Source: Lineus longissimus
Taxonomy: Eukaryota > Nemertea > Pilidiophora > Heteronemertea > Lineidae
Direction of reading: 5' to 3'
Assembly: GCF_910592395.1 (NCBI RefSeq)
Contig: NC_088311.1
Span: 6,822,501 to 6,886,500, forward strand
DNA: 64,000 bases
Of this stretch, positions 49,401-59,339 are shown in pieces (position 1 is the stretch's first letter; every line of letters begins with the position of its first letter). The notes beneath the pieces are model-generated. The model was given only the letters and a program-made list of their open reading frames with translations. It did not search any database and was not told the origin of the DNA. The translations under genes were made by a program, and so were the position numbers.

Positions 49401-52400
49401 GATTTTTTGAAAGAGACTTGTTGTTGCGCAGCATGGCATGGCTGCCAATCACATCCAGTTGATCAGTCAGAACTAACAACCTCAATAGAAAATAGATGGA
49501 TTAATTTAACTGGCTCCAATCTCACAAAAATACACTCAATTCTTTATGCAAATAGTTATGCATGTGCCCAACACAAGCTTGAATCCCTCCCGAAGCATTT
49601 GTGTAATCTTTGGATAATGGTACCCCTGCCGGCCATTGTGTCCCCCCCAGTGTACTTGACCCCTGAGCCAGGTTTGTAAGGGAAGACCACCCAGTCGGGA
49701 CATTGTCCTCTGGACAGGAATTGTGTTGGGCAGCATTCAATGGCAGGCTGGCTGTCACTGTCACCCGATTTGATTCCAAGTGACAAAATACCAGATTTAT
49801 TGTGTATTTTTCTCAAAAATCGGTATATTAATCTGTATCATCTCAGGTACCGTTAGGGTGGAAACACGTCTGTCATCTCTACAATGCTTCAATTGGAAAA
49901 TATCAAATTTGCTGTACAGTCTGCATTGGAATGTGTGGGGATTATGATCCAACTTGGGCTGGAAATCTCACTGTCATCTCACAACTTTGTTCCAATCAAA
50001 GATGGCTGCACATTCTACACGTTTAAGTGAAGACATTTTGACAACATAAGGTGGAACTGAATTGATAAAACACTGTCCATAAAAGTATGGGGCGGGGGTA
50101 AACAGCGAGAGAAAGGGTTTCTGAGAATGGCATTTTGATTGATACATGGGAATAGAAGTTGAATGTACATGTCCTAGTGTTGGGGACAAAATTTTGTTTG
50201 CGTATTGTGCAATATTTAGGGTTTATTACATGATATCCGTACGATATGTCACCTATTTATACCGAATTGTTGATTTTCCAAGGAAACAGCCAGCAAAGAG
50301 TTAATTTGAGTGTGTGCCTGCTCTCTGTTGGCGAAGTTGTTGAAAGTTTAAGGTTAGGTTTTTGTGAATATATAAAGCCTTGGGAAACATGATGGTGGGC
50401 AGCATTATAATATAATATATCACAAACAAATGCTGATTTAGACATTCTTTGAATAACGATAAAAAATGATATTGTTGTTCATTGCATGAATGCATTGAAT
50501 TACCAGAAAATGATTACAAAACTCTGCTTGAGATCTGATAGAGAACATTCCATGTGATTTAATTGTTTAAAACTGATAACAAACACATTTAACCCTATCT
50601 CATTCTGATGGAGGGAGTTCGACGCTACGAAATCCAATTAAGCACCAAGAAAATGGTCTAGAATCTTCTTTCAAAGATGGCTATGATCTTTTTTTCCGTA
50701 ATTGAAAGAAATGGCTGACCTGCAGCTACAGTCATGGTAGCCTGTAGTTTTTGCCAATACCACTTCCAAAGATTGGAGAGAACCATGTTGTTTTAACCAA
50801 AGGTGGTATACCCATTGACGAGCAGTGCACCAACCTTCTGTTGAGAGATGAGTCAAACTCACGGGAGCTCCATTTTGTCTAAAAACATACTGTACACTCT
50901 CTCCTGAGATGTATTCATGGTGGTCCACTCGCTCTTTGGGAAAAACACTTGGCAGATTTACTCTATTATTGAGTTGGACCTACATCGTTGATGTTGTTGT
51001 TTAGAGAGAGGGGGTAAACTCTGCTTCTGACAACTGATTCCAAAGGAAATTCACTTGCCACATAGATACATGAGGAGAAAGGAACCCAGCTTCTTATTTT
51101 AGTTCTTGAAGCAAAAAATACCTCACAGTAAGCTACTGACTGTTACAACATTAGAAAAAATATGCCTATTTAAGGGGTAAAATATGTGACATGTAATCAG
51201 ACCCTTGTATCCATTGAGCCTGTGGTTTAGACAAGATGTTGGGGGGGGGGGTCTTTCTGGGTATGAGCAAATAGTGGGAATTTGAAGTGTTTTGGGGAAT
51301 TATGGTGACTGTTCAATATCTATGACAGGGAGAGGGGTGGTCTCCTAGTTCCAGAGGGGTCAGGTGGTATTTAATAAAGGGTTTCTTAGTTGGTCAATCA
51401 AAGCTAGCTGTGTGGTCCTTTGGAGTGCTATTGTTAAGTGAATATTTCAGACAATTGATGGGTAATTGTCATTCCAATGTAATTGATTTTGGCCCTGAAT
51501 AAGGGAGGTTTCAGGAAAACTTGTATTCTATCTTGATTGTTATCATCATGAGCAGTGAACTGGGGAGGTAAGTTTTAAAGGGGAATATTACTTTATAAGG
51601 CGGGAGTTAAGAGGCCCAACTGGTGGATGTGCACAGCAAGGGAAATGTATTTTAGAGAAAAAACCCTGAATTGGAACCACGGCTGGTTAACCCAAGAAAT
51701 CGGGGAAAACACTGAAAACTATCGGCCATGAAAAAGTCCATATGGTAGGAAATACTGGTTGTAGAGGCAGATTTATAGGGTTCTCAATGAACTTTACCGC
51801 TCTCAGAGAGGGGCTGTACTTTCTGTGTAAATCAGAACGTTGTGAATGAATCATTCTGATAAATTACCATGTCCATCATCGCCGGTGATGCAGGGGAGCG
51901 CTGCTGAGGATAAACATGCAAACTGTGTGGTCTGGAATTTACGAATGCCCAGAGGAACACTTCACAAACCTCAGCGCCATTGTGCGCTGATAAGAACACT
52001 CTCTTCAAATAACCGAGTATGTTGTAAAAAAAGCCCCGGCAAATCCCTGCTCAGTCCTACAGGGTGATTACTTGGGAACTAAACTCTCCACTTTGGCTGC
52101 TCAGTATCGAATTCTCTAGTGTTTTTTTCTTGATATTCATGGGAAGATTGTTTATGCGCCATCTTCAGATTCAACATTTTTGTTGGGGGCTGGCAGTGTA
52201 CCTTTTTGGCCGCTGTGTTGGGCTTATTGGACTTTGAGGAAGGAAATGAAACCAAGGAAATGGGAAGTAGGTCCATTAATTGTACAGTCAGAGTGTATCT
52301 CATTGATCGTATAGATCTATAAAAGCCTTTTCCCCCCACTCCTTGTGCCTCGTTAAAAGACATGAGGGGATGAGGGAAGGCGTCTCAAATTCAAGAAAAA

Positions 52401-55207
52401 TAATCTTTGGTACCAATTTGTTGTTTTCGTTTTGTTGCTCAAAGTCCAGTAACCCGCAGTTTTCTAAACCTCTGAGATTGACCTGTGTTGAAAGCCACCC
52501 ATGTCATACATTGATGTAAAAGTACATCTGAACCAGAGCAATTTAAGTCATGCCCTTTCATTTTACTTCATAAACAGTTTGTGCTCATAAATTTTGAAGA
52601 TCTAGCCCCATTCTGCTCAGATCGTAGGTATCTGTCATCATTTTCTGGTGTTAATGTCCTGAGGTGGTATAAATTTGGGAAATCAGAATGAGTTGCTTAG
52701 GTTAGGGTAGGCCGGGTACTAAGAAAAACCTATTATCGGCCTCTTCTGCTTCTAAACTGCGAGAGTTAATCGTTCTCTTAGCATACTTAGCTTCAGAACC
52801 TAACCACAAAAGACATGTTCAATATGTGTATTTCTTGAGTGGACTCCTCTGGCACTTGTTTATGTGCAAAAGAAACAGAATTCCTCCTCGGCTGTTAGGG
52901 GATAACCTCACTATCTTGGCCTCCCGGCCATACCAGCATCTCTCAAGAGTTCATCTTATACAAATACCTGTGAATAGCTCCCAAGGTGGGGGGCCCCAGA
53001 AATCTTTGTTTGTAATTTCTCTTGTTACCATTTTCTATTGTTTCAACTTTCTTTCCGAGTCATGTTGTTACCGTTCTTGCATAGTTTATTTCGTTTCCAC
53101 CGGGAGGCAGCAACTGCTGTTCCCATAGAATATGTTTTTAGTCAACCATACCAGAAAAGCAGGCACTTGGTCATGTCATTGCTAACTTCATGGAGGTCTA
53201 TGTCAAAGTGAGGAACTAGTGTCAACGAGTTCTGCCTGATTTGGCTGGTACTTTCACTGCAGGGAGAGGGTGGTTTGTACCCTACGATAATGTATTTAAC
53301 TCGCAACTAACTGGCATCCTGCATCGGAAGGAGCTATCAATAGGTCTCGAACCTTTGGCGTCCTGAGTCAATAAGCTGATGCCTTAGCCACCAGGCAATT
53401 TGGATCTGTTGGCTCATCCAACACAACAATTAAAACACTGATCTCTAAAAGCTATTTTCAGAGGCTTAATCTCATCTGCTATTTGTAAAATTTTATCTAT
53501 GTGTCATGTTATTGAGTATTTAGGTATACTCCTCATCAGTTGGGAATCTGGCCAACAAGCCCGGTGGTCCATATTCACCATGTTTACCTTTCTTCTTGCA
53601 CAGCCTCTCCTGGTCAAGTGGGGGAACAGCTAGTGATTGCTCATTCAGCATACCTGAGTTTTAAATTCTGTTACAAACTGCTGGAAACATCATAGCTGCT
53701 GGCATTTTGTTTTCTGTGTAGGCCTATGTCTTGTGTTTGCTCATTGCAGATAAATTCTCTGTACAGCCCAGAGAGCCAAATAAATTTAATGTTATCTGTC
53801 TATTGTTTCCTGCAAGAAACATGAATCGGATAGCAACAACAACTAAAATAATATTTGATGAAGTTATTCTGCCTTTAACGTACCGGTACTTTACATTTTC
53901 ATTGAACTTTAGGTTATAGGTAGTTTTGGTAAAGACTGGCAAACTTCTATTAAGTTTTTGTTCCGACCTTCACTATTATGACTCTAGAATATTAATGTTT
54001 GTTGAAAAATTGTATCTTGCAGGTACTTCTTCAATGTCCTGACAGCACTTGTGATAATCGGCCTGTTCAATGGCCTCGTACTCCTGCCAGTACTGCTCTC
54101 CATGCTAGGACCCCAAGGAGAGGTAAGAATGCACACTACACTCGACTGTCAACTCTGGCAAGACGCTTTGCCACAACTGTTGAACTAGGCCAACATGGGA
54201 TTCTGACAATAGAGAGTGCAGATTAAAACCTTAAATGAGACACCCTGATATCCAAAAACATTGGCCAAGTCATTTTACTCTACTTGCCTGAACGGTTGAG
54301 GAGAACTACCGTTAACTAAAGAGGTCATAAAAGACTTGCCTTCTAAGGTCTCCATCTGCATCAAGGGCCAAATAGACCTCTGCACACAGGGCAACTTGGG
54401 ACAAGCAAATGCTTTGCTTTAAGAGATTCTGATATCATGACATCTTCAATTTTCTTCTCCAGGTTGTCCCCATGGATAAGTCCGACAGGATTGCAGCACC
54501 GAGCCCTGAGCCCTCACCCCCGCCCCCAGGCCGACCACAGAGGTCAACACGACGGGTGTACCCAAGAATGCCCTCTGATCTATCCTTATCTACGATAACG
54601 GAGGAACCAACGCAATATTCATCTCATGAAATAATCGTTCATCCCGAGATTGTTGTTGAGACGACGACGGTACCGGGCTCACAGAGCGGATCGAGTAGTC
54701 GGAGTGGCAGTCGAAATGTAAGCATTCATAAACTGAGAACTTATATCTGATATTGTAGCAGCCTTCTTTCATTAAAACATCTTCTTCAAGATTAATTTCT
54801 GCAATTTGGTGATTTTTTTGGGGATAAGATTTAACAGCAATTATAATCACAGGTTGTGGTGATTTAAATCACTGGTGTGCGTGAGGACATTTCAAAGTGA
54901 TGAGGAACCTTATGTTTTTCGTGTAACTGACTGAACGTGACTTTCTTTTTGCAGACGACGCCTTCCTCCTCGAGACAGTCCACGCCACCCATGAGACATG
55001 TCACAACAGTCAAGGCAACAGCCAAAGTAAAAGTAGAAGTGCAGACGCCTTTGCCAGGTAAATGACAATTCATCAAAAAACTTACCACATTTGGGCAATA
55101 GTAATGAAATCAAAGTTTTTTCAGGCCTACTTTCTGCAGATTGCTTACAAATTGTAAATTGTTATCACGGCATTGAGGCAATGAAGACCGGTAGTGATCA
55201 TTCAGAA

Positions 55208-55244
<37 letters not shown>

Positions 55245-55245
55245 C

Positions 55246-55291
<46 letters not shown>

Positions 55292-55422
55292 AATGATGAA
55301 CTTACTTCTTAATTTTAGGTGCAGTGGACCAAGACCACAAGCGCCAACGGCGGAAATGCCGAGAATTGGAAGGAAATAGTTCGAGTAGTGATTCTTCAGA
55401 CTCTTCTTATGGCAAGTCATGA
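21295..55422 (+). CDS. PTCH1: Patched, Hedgehog receptor (complete, 28 coding exons)
   Basis: Twelve-helix RND-family sterol transporter that binds Hedgehog and represses Smoothened. Exons: 21295-21333, 21494-21604, 23196-23388, 28762-28948, 29722-29791, 30009-30106, 34234-34342, 34638-34730, 35060-35181, 35353-35500, 36106-36246, 36446-36604, 40693-40791, 42487-42612, 42784-42902, 44862-45061, 45275-45456, 45881-46054, 46327-46465, 46599-46744, 46954-47125, 47406-47689, 47964-48101, 48467-48609, 54023-54122, 54463-54717, 54955-55057, 55319-55422. All phases agree; 3,954 nt, 1,317 residues. Diagnostic blocks: [19 protein letters not shown] (498-503), GIGVEF (about 1072), [23 protein letters not shown]. 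The start is supported by the ATGG context and by joining in frame to exon 2; ATG at 21503 is an alternative. The cytoplasmic tail is short compared with vertebrate PTCH1. Confidence 0.97.
21990..22869. mobile_element. 880-bp foldback element in Patched intron 2
   Basis: Termini TATGGCAAGCCAAAGCGG and its reverse complement CCGCTTTGGCTTGCCATA, flanked by a 6-bp direct repeat TGCGAG (21984-21989 and 22870-22875). The arms (about 21990-22271 and 22669-22869) are mostly alternating TTCAAG and CTTGAA motifs. The left arm has expanded into an array of about 18-bp units (AACCTTGAATAAAATATGTTC type). The short ORFs on both strands are by-products. No transposase; superfamily unknown. Confidence 0.85.
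22897..23172. repeat. 138-bp tandem duplication abutting Patched exon 3
   Basis: Two nearly identical 138-bp units (22897-23034, 23035-23172), each starting CTTCTATTCTGTGTGTTTGTG and including TGACCTTGGGCAAGTCAC, a SINE-tail-like phrase. A third partial start (CATTCTGTATTC) supplies the pyrimidine tract of the exon 3 acceptor. Confidence 0.88.
23713..23889. mobile_element. Pogo-like MITE
   Basis: Starts TA-CAGTGGAACCTCCC and ends GAGAGGTTCTACTG. The family's ACCTCTCTATTAAGGAC blocks occur in both orientations. The right-hand TA target base pair has mutated to TG. Confidence 0.75.
24530..24640 (-). mobile_element. tRNA-derived SINE relic
   Basis: The minus strand has B-box-like GGTTCGAGCCC and the TGAGACTGTAGGTGGACATCT block shared with the copy at 16225-16335. 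Confidence 0.45.
26088..26096 (+). promoter_or_regulatory. GLI/Ci consensus site, Patched intron 3
   Basis: Exact GACCACCCA, followed by AGTT as at the upstream site (20027), a 13-bp identity between the two. Confidence 0.5.
27000..27440. repeat. Diverged duplicated segment in Patched intron 3
   Basis: Blocks recur in the same order about 250 bp apart: TTTTGGCTTTTGGTCAA, TTGTGGGAAAATCATT, TTCACTTGG and GATTGCTTCC/GCTTGCTTCC. Neither copy is coding. Confidence 0.6.
28380..28470 (+). mobile_element. SINE-like fragment
   Basis: CCTAGGGCAAGACACTAAGCC...CTCTCAACCCAGG...GGTTATACTGG is typical wording of a conserved SINE tail. A related phrase occurs near 10800 and in the 138-bp duplication. Confidence 0.4.
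28762..35500 (+). CDS. PTCH1: Patched exons 4-10: first extracellular loop
   Basis: Residues about 115-390. Conserved Cys pairs and motifs include [49 protein letters not shown] and EAWQR. This lobe with the second loop forms the Hedgehog and sterol-binding ectodomain. Confidence 0.95.
30107..34233. other. Patched intron 6
   Basis: 4.1 kb without coding signal. One exact GLI site (33917-33925) and only short, unsupported ORFs. Confidence 0.7.
33917..33925 (-). promoter_or_regulatory. GLI/Ci consensus site, Patched intron 6
   Basis: TGGGTGGTC, the exact reverse complement of GACCACCCA. Confidence 0.5.
34760..34870 (+). mobile_element. tRNA-like SINE relic
   Basis: A B-box-like GGTTCGAATCCCAG follows a decayed tRNA-like 5' half in Patched intron 8. 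Confidence 0.35.
36106..42902 (+). CDS. PTCH1: Patched exons 11-15: sterol-sensing domain (TM2-TM6)
   Basis: Residues 391 to about 605. TM2 begins near 428 ([10 protein letters not shown]). TM4 carries the RND-type acidic motif GLGVDD (498-503), needed for transporter function in the family. [14 protein letters not shown] and [12 protein letters not shown] follow, then DLIRRE on the cytoplasmic side and CCFTG. Confidence 0.96.
36605..40692. other. Patched intron 12
   Basis: 4.1 kb, no coding signal. A short direct repeat (GGGATCTATCTTCATT twice, 37660-37691) and an exact GLI site (39594-39602). Confidence 0.7.
39594..39602 (-). promoter_or_regulatory. GLI/Ci consensus site, Patched intron 12
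   Basis: Exact TGGGTGGTC in the sequence AACCTGGGTGGTCTTAC. Confidence 0.5.
40792..42486. other. Patched intron 13
   Basis: 1.7 kb. No exon-like frame, repeat or motif that I can support. Confidence 0.6.
43379..43428. repeat. (CGT)n microsatellite
   Basis: About 16 uninterrupted CGT units in Patched intron 15, immediately before the 302-bp tandem array. Confidence 0.95.
43438..44575. repeat. 302-bp tandem array with CTCF-like motifs
   Basis: Units begin TGGCACGTTTCTTAAC at 43439, 43741, 44043 and 44347 (periods 302, 302, 304); the fourth is truncated. Each has a CTCF-like core, GCCACCAGGGGGCCA, at about 43547-43563, 43850-43864, 44151-44166, and GACCACCAGGAGGCCA at 44455-44471. Units 1-3 also carry AGGTCA-CAG-AGGTCA (43693-43707, 43995-44009, 44300-44314), preceded in units 1 and 2 by TGACCT eight bases upstream. 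Divergence between units is roughly 10-15 percent by eye. Confidence 0.9.
44862..45456 (+). CDS. PTCH1: Patched exons 16-17: central cytoplasmic loop
   Basis: Residues about 605-732, between TM6 and TM7. It holds the HECT-ligase docking motif PPPPY (631-635), in the same place as the SPPPPY motif of vertebrate PTCH1, and ends with [21 protein letters not shown] leading into TM7. Confidence 0.94.
45881..47689 (+). CDS. PTCH1: Patched exons 18-22: TM7, second extracellular loop, TM8
   Basis: Residues 733-1037. TM7 ([16 protein letters not shown]), then [61 protein letters not shown], and TM8 ([20 protein letters not shown]). Exon 22 is the longest coding exon (284 nt). Confidence 0.95.
47964..54122 (+). 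CDS. PTCH1: Patched exons 23-25: TM9-TM12
   Basis: Residues 1038-1164. TM10 carries the second acidic motif, GIGVEF (about 1072-1077). [20 protein letters not shown] and [16 protein letters not shown] close the transmembrane core. Confidence 0.95.
48270..48420 (+). mobile_element. tRNA-like SINE relic
   Basis: CCCTGCATAGCTCAGTTGGA resembles a tRNA 5' half with A box; the rest is decayed. Patched intron 23 of 365 bp is largely this element. Confidence 0.35.
49685..49693 (+). promoter_or_regulatory. GLI/Ci consensus site, Patched intron 24
   Basis: Exact GACCACCCA in the sequence GGAAGACCACCCAGTCGG. Confidence 0.5.
53280..53405 (-). mobile_element. tRNA-like SINE relic
   Basis: The minus strand reads GCCTGGTGGCTAAGGCATC (A-box-like) and GGTTCGAGACC (B-box-like), about the tRNA spacing apart. 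Confidence 0.45.
54463..55422 (+). CDS. PTCH1: Patched exons 26-28: cytoplasmic tail
   Basis: Residues 1165-1317. It starts with a Pro-rich SPEPSPPPP block as in vertebrate PTCH1, then Ser-rich stretches and a hydrophobic-alternating [14 protein letters not shown] block, a basic KRQRRK and an acidic-Ser end ([14 protein letters not shown]). No PPxY motif is found in the tail. The last exon can also be left by a GC donor (see findings). Confidence 0.92.
55208..55291. repeat. (GAT)n microsatellite in the last Patched intron
   Basis: About 28 GAT units with one GCT interruption, ending about 27 bp before the acceptor of the final exon. Open frames through it (poly-Asp, poly-Met, poly-Ile) are artefacts of the repeat. 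Confidence 0.95.
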
Positions 55423-58400
55423 AATGTACGAAGCTTTCAGGTTTATATAGGTCTAAATTTCAAAGTGAGCTTATTGTCATTGAGTCATTCAAGAGTTATT
55501 AGGACATCCTTAGTTGCCACAAATAAAAACAAACAAGCAAATGAAGAAAGAAACTCCTGAAGTCGTATATACTGTGAATCTTATACCATGTGCAGGTCAA
55601 CAAAGGAGACCCTTTTTTGATAATTTAATTTTTTGTCTTTTTCAGATTAATGAAGACTTTGCGACTTAGATGGTGCTAGCCAGTTTGCAATAAGTGTAAT
55701 ATAATGGACCGAGCATGTTAAATTATGTAAAATATCTACTGTAATATGTTGTAAATTAAGATGAGTATATATGGGAGTATGAATTTTGTTTACTTCTGGA
55801 CATTTCTGTAAATTTTATCGACTTAGAAATCACAGTTTTGTGCTATTTTATGGGTCAAGTTTTGATTTACCTGCTCTGTCGTAAAGTTATGTAGGGTACT
55901 CATTTGAGGACATTGAGTCTGTGACATGATTGACAGAAGTTGGAATAAAATCTTATACAGTTACTTTTGTTTCAAAGTTAGTCAATCGATGCACTGATTT
56001 AAACTTCTCAACGGAGTAGGCCTATACTCATCAACATATTAGTTTTCAAGTTAGGGGAGGAAAAATTATAAGAAATTCGCAAAATTTTCCCGTGATTTCT
56101 TCAGACTTCCTTTCTGGAAGATGCATTCAGTTTGGGGTTAATGAGATCCTTAGGGAAGTGCAAAAAGTATCTCTCCTCGCATTTAATAGCATTTGTTTGT
56201 TTATGGACTCCTTATTTGTATATAATGTCAAGCTAACTTGATCAAACTCGCCAATGCCTAAACTGTACTGTGTCTATGTAATGCATTAGTGAATTCGGTA
56301 AAATTGGCTGAATCCAATATTGTTTGTAAATCGGGTATTTGTAAATATTGTAATACTAGTCTAAAATCTTTTTTTGGGAAAATAGGGTCTCCATATTTTC
56401 TGTTGTATTCATTTCTGATAAGTTATTGGTTGATTTAAGCTGGTTGATGATTTGTACATTGACTGAATCAAAATAATTGTTATAATTCATTATACTGTAA
56501 GCCCCTTTATTATCGCGAGCGTAGTGTTTCTGCAAATTTTGCATGATAAGGGGGGTCAAAACACCAACATTAATGGTGTAAAAACTAATAATCTAAGGAT
56601 ATATATCATTGAAAAACCCATCCATTTGCAGAATCTAATGGTAGTCAAATGTGAAAAGACATTTTCGCTAAAGTTTGGAGCCACGGGAATAAAGAGAATT
56701 ACAGTAATTCATTTTTACTACACGTGTGGAGGCGCATCATTTACGACTCCCATTCCGACAAGGTGGAATATCACTATAGGTACATTGTCAGTTATTTTGA
56801 ACAAATGTATCGCTAAATGATCCGGGTGGTAGTTGGAAGGGTGCGCACACTTTTTGATATCCTCTTATATCCTTAGTCAGTAATGGATGCAGTCTATCCA
56901 GTTTCCACTTCATGTAATGTCAGTATTTGGTGACAATTACTTGATTTGCAACAAAAATCGAAGAATATTATGAGGGTGGGTCTGCGATGAGGTACGTCAT
57001 CCAGGCCTTCCTACTTGTACACTACTTTTTGGTCAGTGACATCAAATTTTAGTGATATACACCAATATTGTCTAAAGAAATACTTAATAATCATGCATTG
57101 ATTTCCAAAGTAACCAAATTGTACACCACTTGTGGCAATTTTTTTCTTAACTTTTACATTGACTGTAGATATCTGAAGATTACGCGGCCGGTAACCAGTA
57201 TAGTCATTTGAATCACCACACTGATTATACATCATCTGGGCTGTATTTATTTCTTGGTGTTGCTTTCTTTGAATTTATTAGTAATTGTCTGTTAGTTGTT
57301 GTATGAAGTGCCAAAATATTTCTATACGATTTTTTGGTTGGTGTTGACTGCTGGTGCGTGAAGGTAATGGCAAATTTGTAAATATTTCTCAGGGTTGTGT
57401 GTATTTAATGGTTCCTATCATGTTTTTCAGTTTCATAACTCTTACATAACATTTCTGTCAACTTTCCTTCAAAACAAAAGGGCTTCGACTACATTTGCAA
57501 GTAAAAGTTCAAGATCATTGAGATATGTCTGCATCCTGAATTATAACAGTCTGCTCATGATACTCTTTTCAGTGTTGTTTTTCCTTAAAACTTCACTTTT
57601 CATGTGCCATTCTTCCAGTATCACGTGTCCCTTTCCATTGGTGACACATAAAAATCAATTCAGAACAACATGCTCTCATTCTTTCTAATGTGAATATGCA
57701 CGTGATACAACATGAAAGGGAATTTCTTCGGAAACAACAGCAAAAAATAGTGGAATCAATTATTGGAGCACGATGAGAACAAAAACGCTGATGGTTCAGA
57801 ATGATAATCTTGAAAAACTGATCTTTTAAGACCTTCACGTGCAAAGTTGAAGCCCTGTAAATGTAGAATTTATCCCAATCCTTCATAATAGACATCAGAC
57901 AATGAAAATGGCTATGCTCTGTGAGAGCAAGGTCATTTCCAGCTGTGTGTGTGTGATCCTAATACATGTAGCAAGAGAGTCGGGATACGTAGGTCTGAGC
58001 AGGTCGCAAGTCGTAAAATACCCTCTGTGAGGTTGACATCTGATGATAAGGTACTTTATGCAGTTCATGTATCATGTTATTGTGAAGTTAAACTAACTTC
58101 ATGACTTGGTTGTTAATATTTTAATGAAATGGCCAGTTTTGTGTACAACCCAGCAGTGATTGGGTTTTTGGGTACTGGATACTGTTCCAGGTTATTTTCC
58201 AAAGCCACAGGTTGCTAAGTCTGGAACCAGACTGGGAAGTATGTGATTGCATTTAGATGCATTTACCCTTTTGAATTCCTTCTGCTGAGGTGTTGTAAGA
58301 ATTTTAAAAAATCAAAAAATGTTTGAATGTTTTTTATTGTAACCTTGAATGTTTTCCTTACTTCTTCACTGACGAATGGAGTTCTCTTCAACTCTTTTTA

Positions 58401-58817
58401 TTTGGTTGAAGATATTGTAAAATGAATATGAAAAACTACCTAATACCAGTACTGGCTTTTAATTTGTGTGGATTTACAACCTCAAAGTGTGAATATTTTT
58501 GTCTTCATTGTGTATGATATTATTTCCGAAATACGAGTATTTGTATATTTTGCTTTTGATAATGATTTTTGAAACATGACAATCTCTGGGTTATGACTTT
58601 GCAGTTTTAAATGAAATGATGTTGAGGGGAAGTTTGCATTTTTTCAACTCTGGGGCCTTCTGTGAGAAATAAATGGGAATCCTTGACAAGTGTACTTCTA
58701 TTCCTTTCAATTGTTAGTTTTTCTTACATTCATGAACGGTACTGTCTATTTTCTCTGCTGCCCTCGCTGGCATTGAAAGAAGTGCTAACGCGTTCCTTTC
58801 AAAACAATGTTGCGGGC
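55423..58817 (+). other. Patched 3' flank / probable 3'UTR
   Basis: AT-rich, no coding signal. Poly(A) hexamers AATAAA at 55944-55949 (proximal) and 58668-58673 (distal). Pumilio-type elements TGTATATA (56217-56224), TGTAAATA (56340-56347) and TGTAAATA (57377-57384) lie between them. Confidence 0.5.
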
Positions 58818-58909
58818 CTAAAGTCTATTCCCCGGGAGTTGATAGAATATGATGCTGACTTCCTTTGTGGAGCAGTTGCCGCCATCAACTCCCGGGGAAT
58901 AGACTTTAG
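58818..58909. repeat. 26-bp perfect inverted repeat (hairpin)
   Basis: Arms 58818-58843 and 58884-58909 are exact reverse complements, starting CTAAAGTCTATTCCCCGGG, with a 40-nt spacer. No target duplication is visible. A pre-miRNA-like fold or a very small foldback element are both possible. Confidence 0.85.
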
Positions 58910-59339
58910 ACGCCTGAGACGGTGCAGATTTGCGTTCCACGAAACAGGGTGGGTGGGTCGGGTTGGAAGGCCCCAGCAAACCATGGCATTCTGTAAATAA
59001 AAATCTTGTACAAACTGTTGTAAATTATGCACAAATGTTAAAGTGTCTTTATGGATACGATGTACTGTGATGGTTTGATAAGTTTGGAGGTGAGAAATAC
59101 ATAGATATGTCTTCATCCATTTCTATCATGAATTGGTTGCAAAATAAATTTTTTATAGAAAATAATTCTGATTGTCTGTTGAGTTTGTTCATATGATCTG
59201 CAGGCGGAGTAAATAGACTGGTGAGAGTTGAATTGCCCTTAATGGATGACTCTGCCAGAAGGATCATTCCTTTATCAAATGACCCTTTAGAAAGTCAATT
59301 TCACTCAAACTCATCTAAATGGTGGTTGGAGACCTCTTG

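Larger units (their letters stand above)
48610..54022. other. Patched intron 24
   Basis: 5.4 kb, the longest intron. One exact GLI site (49685-49693), one near-match (GGGGTGGTC, about 51334), a G10 run (51241-51250) and a tRNA-like SINE relic (53280-53405). No coding signal. Confidence 0.7.

Noticed and set aside
49407-49816. Overlapping ORFs of 66-90 codons on both strands
   Set aside because: Inside Patched intron 24, no splice partners or family resemblance.
51334-51342. Additional GLI site
   Set aside because: GGGGTGGTC has one mismatch to the optimal site; not counted with the exact matches.
55194-55379. Poly-Met, poly-Asp and poly-Ile ORFs
   Set aside because: Produced by the GAT microsatellite.
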